From NCBI GenBank assembly GCA_937923405.1, contig CALDUY010000043.1, positions 78,046 to 142,045 of the forward strand: a DNA stretch of 64,000 nt, written 5' to 3'. Under the pieces are notes generated by a model. That model was not told where the DNA came from. It worked only from the letters and a program-made list of their open reading frames with translations, and searched no databases. Every line of letters starts with the position of its first letter. Within the stretch, counting starts at the first letter, position 1. This DNA is from an uncultured Gemmataceae bacterium (GTDB lineage Bacteria; Planctomycetota; Planctomycetia; Gemmatales; Gemmataceae). Below are positions 33,341 to 42,705 of the stretch, piece by piece. The position numbers and the translations under genes were made by a program.

Positions 33341-34135
33341 ATGAAGACATGCATTGGTATCAATGGAGCCGTGGGCCGCATGGGGCAGCGGCTAGTTTGC
33401 CTAGCAGCCGAAGACCCCAGCCTGGCGGTCGTTGCTGCTCTGGAGGCGGCCAACCATCCGCGCCAGGGACAAGACATCGGCGAAGTCTGCGGATTAGGCA
33501 AATTAGGGATCCCTGTTGTTGCTCAACTACCGCTGAAGCTTTCCCTCGATGTGATGATCGATTTTTCCTCTCCCGAGGGCACCATGACCGTACTGCCGGT
33601 CTGTGTCGATCGCAAGATTCCGCTTGTCGTCGCCACCACGGGACATACTCCCGAGCAACGCCGCGAAATCGAGGCGGCGGCGCATCAGATTGCCTTACTG
33701 ATGGCTCCGAACATGAGTCTGTCGGTCAATGTTTTGTTCGCCCTGTGTCGACAGGCCGCGATACTGCTGAAAGGCAAGGATTTCGATGTCGAGATCATCG
33801 AACGGCATCATCGCTTCAAGAAAGATGCTCCCTCAGGCACGGCGATGCACTTTGCTCGCATCATTCAAGAGGTGTGCGGCGGCGAACTGAAACATGGCCG
33901 CGAGGGAATCAGTGGCGAGCGCCCACGCAACGAGATCGGCATGCACGCTCTTCGCGTTGGCGACAACGTCGGCGAGCATACCATCGTTTTTAGCACGCTA
34001 GGTGAGACGCTCGAACTAACGCACAAGGGCCACTCCCGCGACAGCTACGCCCGCGGCGCACTGCAGGCCGCCAAGTTCCTCGCGGGCAAACCTGCCGGAC
34101 GCTACCATATGAACGACGTTCTCGGCATCAGCTGA
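33341..34135 (+). CDS. dapB: 4-hydroxy-tetrahydrodipicolinate reductase
   Basis: A 264-residue protein with the N-terminal NAD(P)-binding start CIGINGAVGRMGQRL, then VMIDFSSPEGT and PLVVATTGHT. The catalytic region has EIIERHHRFKKDAPSGTA, with the conserved HH, the Lys and the substrate-binding SGTA. HALRVGDNVGEHTIVFSTLG and ELTHKGHSRDSYARGALQAA complete the family pattern. It acts in the lysine/DAP pathway, the same route as lysA elsewhere in the window. It follows thrC closely. Confidence 0.95.
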   Translation: MKTCIGINGAVGRMGQRLVCLAAEDPSLAVVAALEAANHPRQGQDIGEVCGLGKLGIPVVAQLPLKLSLDVMIDFSSPEGTMTVLPVCVDRKIPLVVATTGHTPEQRREIEAAAHQIALLMAPNMSLSVNVLFALCRQAAILLKGKDFDVEIIERHHRFKKDAPSGTAMHFARIIQEVCGGELKHGREGISGERPRNEIGMHALRVGDNVGEHTIVFSTLGETLELTHKGHSRDSYARGALQAAKFLAGKPAGRYHMNDVLGIS

Positions 34136-34195
34136 CACAACCTCCCGTAATCGCTTTCCGCGTTTGCTTACTCTCCCCAGATCAAGTCGCATTGA

Positions 34196-34272
34196 TCCCC
34201 TCGCCCCCAGGGGGAGAGGGAACCAGTGATACTCCCCTCGCTCCCAGGGGAGAGGGGTCGGGGGTGAGGGGA
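34196..34272. repeat. G/C-rich direct repeat, two imperfect copies
   Basis: Two copies of a pattern CCCCTCGC-CCAGGGG-GAGAGGG (about 34197-34220 and 34233-34256) are followed by ggtcgggggtgagggg. Such elements are scattered in many bacterial genomes. Between dapB and the convergent oxidoreductase gene it may be a bidirectional terminator or only an interspersed repeat. No gene is in this gap. Confidence 0.6.
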
Positions 34273-34277
34273 CTTCT

Positions 34278-35936
34278 TCATCCTTGCATCGGAGCCCATG
34301 TTCGATAAGCTCCGGTCAGATTGCGACAGCGAAACCCGTGTTGAGTCAGCACTCGGCAAGCGTTGTAGGAGCGCTGGCCCGAGGCACAGTAGACGAGCCA
34401 TTCCCGCTGCCGATCCAGTTCATTCAGCCGGGCACGCAATTGGCCCAAGGGTATGTGCAGCGACGAAGGAATAAAGCCACGTTCGCGTTCGTTGGTTTCG
34501 CGCACGTCGAGCAGTCCGGCCCCGGCCTGAACCAGCGCCGGCACCTCATTCCACTGCACCGCAACCACATCGCCGTTGAGCAGGTTTTGCGCAGCCATGC
34601 CGGCCAGATTGATCGGATCCTTGGCCGAGCCGAACGGCGGAGCGTAGGCCAACTCCAGTTCGGCCAGGTCATGCACGGTCGCCCCATGATGCAGAGCCGT
34701 GGCCAGCACGTCAATGCGTTTGTCCACACCGTCCTCGCCGACTGCCTGGGCACCAAGCAGTTTGCCCGTGTCTGGAGCGAACAACACTTTCAGATGGATC
34801 GGTTTGGCTCCCGGATAGTAGCCGGCGTGTGAGCCGGGGTGCAGATGCACAGCCTGGAACGGCAGGTTGGCTCGGGTCAGGGTCTTGGCATTGGCTCCCG
34901 TGGTGGCGGCGACTAGCTCGAAGACACGCACGATGGCCGTGCCCAGCGTGCCCTTGTACGTCCCGGAACGGCCCTCGATACTGTCTGCTGCCAGCCGCCC
35001 TTGACGATTGGCCGGCCCTGCCAACGGCACCAGGCCAAACGTGCCGGTGATCGGATCGCGCAGCTCGACGGCATCGCCCACGGCCCAGATCGACGGATCG
35101 CTGGTGCGCATCTGCTCGTCGACACGGAGGCCGCCACGCTCGCCCAGTTGCAGTCCAGCCTCTTTAGCCAATTTCGTCTCGGGCCTTACCCCCAGCCCCA
35201 GAATCACTACATCGGCGGGCAACACCTTGCCTGAGGCCAGCACCACACTCGACACCTTGGCCCCGTTGCTGGGTTCGTCAAACCGTTCGACTTTGTCGCC
35301 CAGATGCAGCACCACCCCATGCCGACGCAACTCTTCGGCGACGGGAGCAGCCATTTCTGGATCGAGCGGTCCCAGCACCTGCGGCAACAGTTCGACCACC
35401 GAAACATCCATGCCGCGCCGCCGCAACTGCTCAGCCATCTCCAGGCCGATGAAGCCGGCTCCTACGACGACGGCACGTTGCACTTCCTTGGCGGCAATCC
35501 AGTGATAAATTCGATCCGTATCCTCCAGATTGCGTAGACTGAAGTGGCCCTCGCGTTGCAGCCCGGGGATGGGCGGCATCAACGGAGCCGCTCCCGTGGA
35601 CAGCACCAAAGCATCGTAGCATTCTCGATAGATCTTCCCCGTCGCCAAGTCGCGAACCTCGATCTGTTTATTCTCGCGATCGATGGCCATCACCTCGCTG
35701 CGGATGCGGACGTCGAGATTGAACACCTGCCGTAGCCGCTCTGGAGTCTGCACCAACAGCTTGCCGCGCTCGATGATTTCGCCCCCCAAGTAGTAGGGTA
35801 AGCCGCAGTTGGCGAACGAGACGTGCGGGCCACGCTCAAAGATGACGATGTCGGCGAATTCGTCGAGCCGGCGCAAACGCGTCGCCGCACTCATTCCACC
35901 CGCTACACCTCCGACGATCAGCACGCGCTTGCTCAT
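34278..35936 (-). CDS. CoA-disulfide reductase-like flavoprotein with C-terminal rhodanese domain
   Basis: A 552-residue protein. Residues 1-450 are a FAD/NAD(P) pyridine-nucleotide disulfide oxidoreductase of the CoA-disulfide reductase type: VLIVGGVAGGMSAATRLRR, the single active-site Cys44 in SFANCGLPYYLGG, the second dinucleotide fold VVVGAGFIGLEMAEQLRRRG and the FAD-binding DVVILGLGVRP...IWAVGDAVE. Residues about 460-552 are a rhodanese domain with active-site loop VYCASGQRSYN (Cys near 517). The combination handles CoA persulfide or disulfide and sulfane sulfur. It is divergent from an ArsR regulator. An AGGGGG site lies before the ATG. Confidence 0.88.
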   Translation of the reverse strand: MSKRVLIVGGVAGGMSAATRLRRLDEFADIVIFERGPHVSFANCGLPYYLGGEIIERGKLLVQTPERLRQVFNLDVRIRSEVMAIDRENKQIEVRDLATGKIYRECYDALVLSTGAAPLMPPIPGLQREGHFSLRNLEDTDRIYHWIAAKEVQRAVVVGAGFIGLEMAEQLRRRGMDVSVVELLPQVLGPLDPEMAAPVAEELRRHGVVLHLGDKVERFDEPSNGAKVSSVVLASGKVLPADVVILGLGVRPETKLAKEAGLQLGERGGLRVDEQMRTSDPSIWAVGDAVELRDPITGTFGLVPLAGPANRQGRLAADSIEGRSGTYKGTLGTAIVRVFELVAATTGANAKTLTRANLPFQAVHLHPGSHAGYYPGAKPIHLKVLFAPDTGKLLGAQAVGEDGVDKRIDVLATALHHGATVHDLAELELAYAPPFGSAKDPINLAGMAAQNLLNGDVVAVQWNEVPALVQAGAGLLDVRETNERERGFIPSSLHIPLGQLRARLNELDRQREWLVYCASGQRSYNACRVLTQHGFRCRNLTGAYRTWAPMQG

Positions 35937-36069
35937 GGTTCCCCCTCCTGCACAGGGTTTGCCGCCGGATTCCCTCGCTGAGGTCGCTTAGGATGATCTA
36001 TCGACACATCGGCAATTAGTTAACAATACCATATCGCCATTTAGCAATAGTCCCAGGGGGGTTCTACTT
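35937..36069. promoter_or_regulatory. Divergent control region, possible ArsR-family operator
   Basis: The 133-bp gap between the divergent oxidoreductase and ArsR genes includes an A/T-rich stretch at about 36012-36051 with two related segments: ATTAGTTAACAATA and ATTTAGCAATAG. The arrangement fits regulation of both genes by the ArsR protein, but the binding site is only suggested by position and similarity of the two segments. Confidence 0.35.
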
Positions 36070-36399
36070 ATGAGTCTGCCAGATCGACCCCATCTGGAGA
36101 AGGTGACGAAACTTTTCGGGGTGCTGGCGGAGCCGACTCGACTGGCCATCTTGCAAGCCCTCAAAGAAGCGCCAATGCCGGTCAAGGATTTAGTCGAGAC
36201 CTTACACGCGAAGCAGGCGAATGTCTCCAAACAGTTGGGCATTCTGCATGACGCAGGCTTGGTTGAGCGAAAACGCGAGGGCACACTGACGGTTTACTCT
36301 CTTCGAGAGACGATGATTTTCGACTTGTGCAAGCTGGTGTGTGACAAACTGCGCCGCGATGCCGAGGAGCAGCTCGCGGCGCTGGAGCGGATGCCGTGA
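36070..36399 (+). CDS. ArsR/SmtB family transcriptional regulator
   Basis: A 109-residue winged-helix protein: FGVLAEPTRLAILQALKEAP, the recognition helix region HAKQANVSKQLGILHDAGLV and the wing ERKREGTLTVYSL. The C-terminal helix has two cysteines, Cys87 and Cys91 (FDLCKLVC), the pattern expected of a thiol- or metal-sensing member. The usual alpha3 metal motif (ELCVCDL) is absent. Because it is divergent from a CoA-disulfide reductase-rhodanese gene, a sulfane-sulfur or redox sensor is my preferred reading, as in BigR/SqrR; this remains inference. An AGGGGGG site precedes the ATG. Confidence 0.85.
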   Translation: MSLPDRPHLEKVTKLFGVLAEPTRLAILQALKEAPMPVKDLVETLHAKQANVSKQLGILHDAGLVERKREGTLTVYSLRETMIFDLCKLVCDKLRRDAEEQLAALERMP

Positions 36400-36406
36400 C
36401 AGGCGG

Positions 36407-37153
36407 TCAGCGAGCCTTGCCCTGGGCAGCGACGGCGGCGGCCGCCTTGGCGACCTCTTCGGGATCGCCCAGATAGTAATGCCGGATCGGCTTGAGATTA
36501 CCGTCCAACTCGTAGACCAGCGGAATCCCCGTGGGGATGTTCAACGCCACGATGTCGCTCTCAGACATGTCGTCCAGATATTTGACCAAAGCACGAATCG
36601 AGTTGCCGTGTGCCGCCAGCAACAGGCGTTCGCCGGCTCGGATGCGGGGGGTCAACTCCTCGTGCCAGAACGGCAGCACTCGGGCCACGGTCTCCTTCAG
36701 ACTCTCGGTCAACGGCAGTAGCTCCGGCGCAAGTTTGCGATAGCGGAGATCATGTCCGGGATAGCGTTCGTCGCTTTTGTCCAAAGGGGGAGGCGGCGTA
36801 TCGTAGCTGCGCCGCCAAATCAGCACCTGCTGTTCGCCGAACTTTTCCGCCATCTCCGCTTTATTCAACCCTTGCAAAGATCCGTAATGTCGCTCATTGA
36901 GCCGCCATTCTGGAACGATCGGCAGCCACATCCGATCCATTTCATCCAGGACCAGCCAAGCGGTGCGAATGGCTCGCTTGAGAACCGAGGTGTAGACCCG
37001 GTCGAAGTCGTAGCCTTGTTCGCGCAACAGCTTGCCAGCCTGACGAGCTTCTCCGACGCCGACCTCGCTGAGATCGACGTCGGTCCAGCCGGTGAAGCGG
37101 TTCTCCAGATTCCAGGTACTTTGTCCATGTCGTAGCAGGACGATCTTGTACAT
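36407..37153 (-). CDS. gpmA: 2,3-bisphosphoglycerate-dependent phosphoglycerate mutase
   Basis: A 248-residue protein beginning YKIVLLRHGQSTWNLENRFTG, with the phosphohistidine in LLRHGQS. It continues with GWTDVDLSEVG, YTSVLKRAIRTAW, the LNERHYGSLQGLNKAE loop that marks the cofactor-dependent mutases, and LLAAHGNSIRALVKYLD containing the second catalytic His. It interconverts 3- and 2-phosphoglycerate in glycolysis. The ATG at 37153 follows GGGGAG. It converges on the ArsR gene. Confidence 0.94.
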   Translation of the reverse strand: MYKIVLLRHGQSTWNLENRFTGWTDVDLSEVGVGEARQAGKLLREQGYDFDRVYTSVLKRAIRTAWLVLDEMDRMWLPIVPEWRLNERHYGSLQGLNKAEMAEKFGEQQVLIWRRSYDTPPPPLDKSDERYPGHDLRYRKLAPELLPLTESLKETVARVLPFWHEELTPRIRAGERLLLAAHGNSIRALVKYLDDMSESDIVALNIPTGIPLVYELDGNLKPIRHYYLGDPEEVAKAAAAVAAQGKAR

Positions 37154-37321
37154 CCTATCGTCTCCCCAAGTTCGCGGGTGTCCTGCTGACATCCTAGCAA
37201 CTTGGCTGGTCCGGGGCCGACTCACTTCGTCGGGTCGGCTCTGGCCTCACTACTCGGAGTTCCGGTCAGGTTTTTAGTCACGAGTAAACCTATTTGCTGA
37301 ATAACGCTTCCGTTGGTGTGT

Positions 37322-37327
37322 GTATAA
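37322..37327 (+). promoter_or_regulatory. Possible -10 element (TATAAT)
   Basis: A perfect TATAAT lies 41 nt before the ATG of the WD40-PDZ-caspase gene in a 214-bp region without genes. No convincing -35 element is present at 16-18 nt. Confidence 0.3.
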
Positions 37328-37367
37328 TGTCTCCAACTAGTTCCCTCTCACTAGCACAGGTGGGATC

Positions 37368-40300
37368 ATGCGAGCCGCCTTCTCGTTCTTCGGTTGTGCG
37401 TTACTACTCTTGGTGAGTTGGTCTGAATCAACCGAGGCTCAGGATCGTCGCGGCCATGCCACTCCCGGCATCGTGCTGGAAACAGGGGCGATGCTCGGCA
37501 ACTGCGACGTGCTGACCTTCTCTCCCGATGGCAAGGAGTTGCTCGCCGTCGGCGATGAAAAAGTCGTCCGCGTTTGGAAGGTCGAAGACACCAAACTCAG
37601 TGACAAAAGTGATCGCGTGTTGCGCTGGCCGATCTATCGCGAGCAGCGCGGCGCGATTTATGCCATGGCCCTTTCGCCCAACGACGGCGGCAAGCGCGTG
37701 GCTATTGGCGGACACGGACTGATCAATGGTCTGATCTGGGTCATCGATCGAGCCACCGGCAACCTGCTCCACGCGATGGATCGACCTATCAGCACCGGAG
37801 TAACTACCTATCTCATCTGGTCGCCGGACGGCAAGTACACGATTCACGGTACCGAACTGGGCGAAGTCTTCCGTTGGGAGCCGGCGAGCAACAGCTCCTC
37901 GCCGCAGCCCTTCGCGGGCGAACGCAAACCGGGAAATCGCATTCGCGGTCTGGCCTTTTTGAAAGACGGCAAACAGTTTCTCGCCGCCACCCGAGAGGGC
38001 AAGGTGTTCCTGTATCACGGCGATCGACTCAAAGAGGCTCCACGACTGCTGCATCACTTCGACATGCAGATCTACCGCGCCGAGTTGTCGCCGGATCACC
38101 GCTGGTTGGCGGTCCTCCTGTCGGCTCCTGCAGGGGCCGATCCACGCCATCATCAGGTGCAACTGTTCGACTTGCAGCAGCTGCTTCGGGAAACGACACA
38201 AGCCAAGCCGATCGCACTAAATCTGCCCCGCGCTGCTGGACAACCGCGGTTTCCGACGGCCTTGGCGTTCAGTGACGATACCTCATTGCTGGCGGTCGGC
38301 ACGCAGCAGCTGCACCTTCCCTCCGATCAAGTGAAGTATCGACCAGTTGTCGCGGGGCAGGTCTTCGTCTGGTCTCTGAAGGACTCGCCTCCACGTCGAA
38401 GTAATTTGGTGTTGAAGGTCGGCTACAACACCGACTCACTGGCGTTTCGTCCGCGCACACAGCAACTGGCCGTGGCTGGCGGACCGAATCACGAGGTGCG
38501 GCTGTTCAATCTGGCGGCTGGTCCCCAACCGCTCAGCACGCGGCGCAGTCCAGGTAGCGCGATTTGGCGCGTCGCTTTCAGTGACAATGGCAAGTATCTG
38601 CTCTGGTCTGAGCAGATGAAGGCCGAACCGTCCGGTCCCAACGATCGAGGTATCGAGAGTTGGCGTACTTTTGTGCTGAAGACCGACAAACAACGCCCGC
38701 ATCACACGATCCTATCCAGGCGGCCTAGTGACGCCACTCCGATTCTGCCGCGAGAGCAACTCGACGGTTGGAGTGTTCATCCCACGGGTAACAGTTTCCG
38801 CTGGGAGGTCCACGGCCCCGGTAATCTAAAGGTGCCTTTGGACGAAACGCGGCACCTGTATTATCCCAGTATCAATCAGGTGCCCCAGTGCTACACGTTC
38901 CTCGAAGGCAAAGACGGGAAGTTGCCCCGTCTGGCCATCGGGCACATGTGGGGAGTGAGTTTGTATGAACTGGACGCCAAAAATCGCCAGCAACCAGTGC
39001 GTCTGGTGCGGAGCATGTTGGGCCATCAGGGTGAGGTCATCTGTATCGGCGCGTCACAATCCGGCGAACTGCTGGTCACGGGAAGCCGCGATCAGACCAT
39101 CGCCTGCTGGAGTCTGAGCGACTGGCCAACCAGTCCCGAGTTGGGGGCGAAATTTGTCGTGCAGAAGGGGCGTGTCACCGTGGCGGGTGTCGATCCCGGC
39201 AGCCCCGCCTGGGAGGCCGGCCTAACCCCAGGAGATCAGCTGGACTTCTTTTCAGTGAGGGAAGGACCGACTGCTCAACATTCCTGGCTGTACAACCCCG
39301 CTGGCCTGGCGAAAAAAGTAGATAATACAGATGTTTATAAGGGGGAACTTAATCAAGAGGGCCTCAAGCAACTGTGGCAAAGCCGAGTCAGCAAGCTCCT
39401 CAGCGCTCGGGAAACCATCGACTATCTACATCAAGCCAAACCAGGACGGGAACACGTCTTCGCCTGGCGGGATAAGGACAATCAGCCCAAGGTCGAACTC
39501 ACCACGTTGCGACAACGACCGTTGTGGGTGTTCTATCCCACGCGGGCGGCCCAGGGCAATCATTGGCTGATCTGGCGCTGGCGTGATTTTTACTATGATT
39601 CCGATCTGCAAAATACTGATCGCCTCGCTGGACTACAGCGATCCTATGGGGTGAAGCGAAAACCAACGTTCTACTCGCTGTCGCAAATGGCTGGGCCGCT
39701 CGGCATCGCCCGTGGCCAAGACGAACTGCGCTACTACGATCCGCAGAAAGTCTGGCCCTTTGTCACCGATGCTTTGCAGCGAAACGTCGAGATCAGGCGG
39801 GTGCTGTTCGCCGACGTCGAGCCGCCCGAGGTCAAGCTGGAGATTCTCCAGCAGCCCAATGCGCTAGGCACTGGGGCGATTCAGGATCTCAAGGTTCGCG
39901 TGACGGTCACGCCACACCATCCCCAGGTCGGCGGCGCACTGGCTCAAATTCCTAACGCCCAGCGCATCACCCGTTTGACGTTGTGGCGCGATGATTACCT
40001 GTTCGACGCTGGGGAAAAACTGCCGCCCCCAGATGCGACCGGTCGAATCACGCATACCTACACCATTGGGGCAGATCGGCTCCAGGTGGGCGAGAATCGC
40101 CTCCGCATCTGTTGTTTCAACGCCGCCGGTGGCCGCGCTGAAGCCAGCCAAGGTGTCTTCTTTCGAGATCCTAAAAGGGGCAAACCAAAACTGTTAGCTC
40201 TATGTATCGGCGTAGGGACGTATCCGGAATTCTCGCCGTTTGGCTCTCTCCGCTGTTCGCCCAACGATGCCGACCGCATCGCCGAAGTGTTTCGCGAACA

Positions 40301-41039
40301 CCAGAACAGTAAGCTCTTTGACGACGTGGTCGTTCGTATCTTGAAAAACAGTGACGCGACTCGGGCCAACATCGAGCAACAGCTGCAACAGTTGAGCCAA
40401 CTAGCGAGTCCGGGTGATTGGCTAGTCTTCTTCTTCTCCGGGCATGGAGGAGGTAAACTGATTCCAGACACCGATGCCATTGAGCCAGGCACCTTCTTCT
40501 TCGGCACTTACGATGCCGACCCCAAGCGAGCGAATACCCTCTTGAGCAGTGAATACCTGGCCAATCGGCTAACCCAATTTGAGTGTAACAAGATCTTTAT
40601 TATCGATGCTTGTCACTCGGGAGACCAAGTCCCCGACATCGTTCGTTCGTTCAATCGTGACGGGGCGGAATTTCTGATGTTCGTGGCGGCCAAGCACACC
40701 CAGCCAGCCGCCGAACTGAAACCTGCCGGCATTCAGCAAGCCATTGACGAGGAGAAGAATCCCCAACGGAAGGAGCGGTTGAAGCAACTGGATCTCAATC
40801 ATGGTCTCTTTACGAAGGGCTTGCTCAACGCTCTGGACCCACCGCAACGGTTCGACAAGAAGACGGGACGTCAACATCCGGTGTCGGCCTTAACGATTCG
40901 AGACACCATTGAGGCCAACATCCGAAACACGCTACAGTTGTTACAGATAGAAGGATTACAAACTCCAGTTTTCTCCCCTGATGATCCGTCCAAGCTCCGG
41001 CAGCTGAAAATTTTCTGTGCTGTCGAGCCTAAACCATGA
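37368..41039 (+). CDS. Exported WD40-PDZ-caspase (peptidase C14) protein
   Basis: A 1223-residue protein. A hydrophobic signal-like start (FFGCALLLLVSWSES) is followed by a long WD40-type propeller region (about 40-590), with repeats such as SGELLVTGSRDQTIACWSL. Residues about 597-650 look like a PDZ module (VAGVDPGSPAWEAGLTPGDQ). Residues about 660-935 are unassigned and include immunoglobulin-like stretches. Residues about 940-1215 are a caspase/metacaspase (C14) domain: LLALCIGVGTYPEF, catalytic His1026 in FFFSGHGGG and catalytic Cys1082 in FIIDACHSGDQ. Both residues of the dyad are intact. The next gene encodes an exported partner. Whether the protein is truly exported (caspase in the periplasm) or membrane-anchored is uncertain. 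Confidence 0.85.
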   Translation: MRAAFSFFGCALLLLVSWSESTEAQDRRGHATPGIVLETGAMLGNCDVLTFSPDGKELLAVGDEKVVRVWKVEDTKLSDKSDRVLRWPIYREQRGAIYAMALSPNDGGKRVAIGGHGLINGLIWVIDRATGNLLHAMDRPISTGVTTYLIWSPDGKYTIHGTELGEVFRWEPASNSSSPQPFAGERKPGNRIRGLAFLKDGKQFLAATREGKVFLYHGDRLKEAPRLLHHFDMQIYRAELSPDHRWLAVLLSAPAGADPRHHQVQLFDLQQLLRETTQAKPIALNLPRAAGQPRFPTALAFSDDTSLLAVGTQQLHLPSDQVKYRPVVAGQVFVWSLKDSPPRRSNLVLKVGYNTDSLAFRPRTQQLAVAGGPNHEVRLFNLAAGPQPLSTRRSPGSAIWRVAFSDNGKYLLWSEQMKAEPSGPNDRGIESWRTFVLKTDKQRPHHTILSRRPSDATPILPREQLDGWSVHPTGNSFRWEVHGPGNLKVPLDETRHLYYPSINQVPQCYTFLEGKDGKLPRLAIGHMWGVSLYELDAKNRQQPVRLVRSMLGHQGEVICIGASQSGELLVTGSRDQTIACWSLSDWPTSPELGAKFVVQKGRVTVAGVDPGSPAWEAGLTPGDQLDFFSVREGPTAQHSWLYNPAGLAKKVDNTDVYKGELNQEGLKQLWQSRVSKLLSARETIDYLHQAKPGREHVFAWRDKDNQPKVELTTLRQRPLWVFYPTRAAQGNHWLIWRWRDFYYDSDLQNTDRLAGLQRSYGVKRKPTFYSLSQMAGPLGIARGQDELRYYDPQKVWPFVTDALQRNVEIRRVLFADVEPPEVKLEILQQPNALGTGAIQDLKVRVTVTPHHPQVGGALAQIPNAQRITRLTLWRDDYLFDAGEKLPPPDATGRITHTYTIGADRLQVGENRLRICCFNAAGGRAEASQGVFFRDPKRGKPKLLALCIGVGTYPEFSPFGSLRCSPNDADRIAEVFREHQNSKLFDDVVVRILKNSDATRANIEQQLQQLSQLASPGDWLVFFFSGHGGGKLIPDTDAIEPGTFFFGTYDADPKRANTLLSSEYLANRLTQFECNKIFIIDACHSGDQVPDIVRSFNRDGAEFLMFVAAKHTQPAAELKPAGIQQAIDEEKNPQRKERLKQLDLNHGLFTKGLLNALDPPQRFDKKTGRQHPVSALTIRDTIEANIRNTLQLLQIEGLQTPVFSPDDPSKLRQLKIFCAVEPKP

Positions 41040-41153
41040 TTCTCAAAAAAATTCGCCCTGGTGCTGTCACAACCCGGAGCTTGCCTCGTAAAAGAATTGC
41101 TACAGTCCGACTATTGCCTGCAATGGTTTAGTCGCGTTGAGGAAATTCCTGTC

Positions 41154-42641
41154 ATGAAAAACCGAGTCGCTGTGTCTTTTGTCGCCGTGTTTACTGTCCT
41201 GATGTTCACCAGTCTGGCCCACGCGGATCGACTCGACGGTCAGCTCAACAATAAGATGCAAGACCTGGTTTTCCAATTGAAGAGCAAGTACAAGTCGATC
41301 GGCGTGCTGCGCTTTCGAGTCGATTGCGGCACGGGCAAGGACAGCTTCGCCTCGCCGTTGTCCGGTCGCATGGTCGAACGACTTGAAACGCTGGTAATGC
41401 TGCACAACGGCCCCAACGAGGCCGAGGCCCTGCAACTCGTTCACGATGTCCCTCGAGTCGCGGCGCGGAACGGCATCGATGACTGGTTCGGCAACGTTGA
41501 GCAGCGACGCCAGCTGTTCTCCTTGTCCTATCCTCGTGCCTGGGGGGATCAGAAGCTCAAACCCGAGGCCTTTCTGACCGGCAAGGTATCGCTAAGTCGT
41601 AATCATCGCACCACAATTGTCGAGTTGGAATTGTTCGACCGCGACCACCCCGAGAAGTTGATCCGCCTGGCCAAAATCGAGATGCCCACCGATCGCTTTG
41701 TCCTGCGAGATCTGGGTTATGGGTTTCGGCTGAGCAAACAGGGCCGAACCCAGCTCGTCGCCAAGCGATCGCTCAGCGACGAGGACGCCGTTTTGGTGTA
41801 CGACATCATCCAACAGGCCAACGACAAGACCACCCTGCTGACGCCCAGCGACATCGGCGGAATCCGCTTCGAGATGCAGGCCAACCGCAAGCCGTTGGAG
41901 TTTCAGTCGATCGAAAATCCGGATTCACCGATCCGCTGGCAGGTCAGCTGCCCTCCGCCGGACTCCGAGGTGCATTTCCTGCTCAAAAACACTACGACGA
42001 AACGTTTGGCCGTGGTCCTGCGTCTCAATGGCTTCAGTACGATCAACGATCAGACGTTGGATCCTGAGAACGCCGCCAAGTGGGTTCTAGAGCCGGGCAA
42101 ATTGTATCGTCTAGAAGGGACGTTCCTGCTGCCCACTGGACCGGTGAAACGCCACGATGATGGTTTGATCCAGCACTCGGACGACGACGAGGACGAGAAC
42201 GACACTATCACGAAAGGTGGCAACAAGTATCGTCCCTTCCGGGTGCTGATCGGAGAGGAGGCCAATCAGATGAAACAGCAACTCGGCGACAAAGCCGGGG
42301 TGATCGACATTGACGTGTTTGAAGCGGGGCTGGAGAAGGAAGAGGAAGAAACGTTGATCACCCTGCGCGGCTTGAAAGCCTCGAAGGAGAAACTGGCCCG
42401 GGCCACCTACTCGCGCTTGCAAGGATCGCTGGTCAAAAACAACCAGTTGCAGGTAAAGTTCGTCGAGGAGAAGAAAGATAACGACCTGGTGGTCAAGAAG
42501 TCGCTCCTTGTTCCCGACGAGAAAGCGCTACAAAGCTCAAGGAAGATCAAGCTAACCGACTTCCCCAACAGTCAACTAACTGCTCGCTTGTCGATCCAGA
42601 TCGTGCCGGCCAACGACTTGGCCACGAAGAACAACGATTGA
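41154..42641 (+). CDS. Exported partner of the caspase-like protein (unknown function)
   Basis: A 495-residue protein with a signal peptide (NRVAVSFVAVFTVLMFTSLA, cleavage after HA). I chose the ATG at 41154, preceded by GAGGAA. The first part (LDGQLNNKMQDLVFQLKSKY then KSIGVLRFRV) recalls the start of curli/CsgG-like or FlgO-type outer-membrane lipoproteins that assess 'ability of host factors', with mixed alpha/beta content afterwards. A later section has an acidic run (SDDDEDEND). I do not recognise a catalytic motif. It follows the caspase gene by 114 nt on the same strand, so co-expression is likely, and it ends opposite the HtrA-type operon. Confidence 0.65.
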   Translation: MKNRVAVSFVAVFTVLMFTSLAHADRLDGQLNNKMQDLVFQLKSKYKSIGVLRFRVDCGTGKDSFASPLSGRMVERLETLVMLHNGPNEAEALQLVHDVPRVAARNGIDDWFGNVEQRRQLFSLSYPRAWGDQKLKPEAFLTGKVSLSRNHRTTIVELELFDRDHPEKLIRLAKIEMPTDRFVLRDLGYGFRLSKQGRTQLVAKRSLSDEDAVLVYDIIQQANDKTTLLTPSDIGGIRFEMQANRKPLEFQSIENPDSPIRWQVSCPPPDSEVHFLLKNTTTKRLAVVLRLNGFSTINDQTLDPENAAKWVLEPGKLYRLEGTFLLPTGPVKRHDDGLIQHSDDDEDENDTITKGGNKYRPFRVLIGEEANQMKQQLGDKAGVIDIDVFEAGLEKEEEETLITLRGLKASKEKLARATYSRLQGSLVKNNQLQVKFVEEKKDNDLVVKKSLLVPDEKALQSSRKIKLTDFPNSQLTARLSIQIVPANDLATKNND

Positions 42642-42646
42642 AGGGA

Positions 42647-42692
42647 TGCTTCTCACTGTTTCTAGAGGTTGCTTCTCGCCGTCTCTAGAGGT
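42647..42692. repeat. Tandem pair of a 23-bp repeat
   Basis: Two adjacent copies (42647-42669 and 42670-42692) share TGCTTCTC-x-C-x-GT-x-TCTAGAGGT, differing at about three positions. They start 5 nt after the stop of the caspase-partner gene. A role is not apparent. Confidence 0.6.
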
Positions 42693-42705
42693 AAACCAAA
42701 TGCCA

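Noticed and set aside
37154..37367. Small gene in the gap between gpmA and the caspase gene
   Set aside because: No frame with a plausible start and ribosome binding site; only a TATAAT hexamer is notable.
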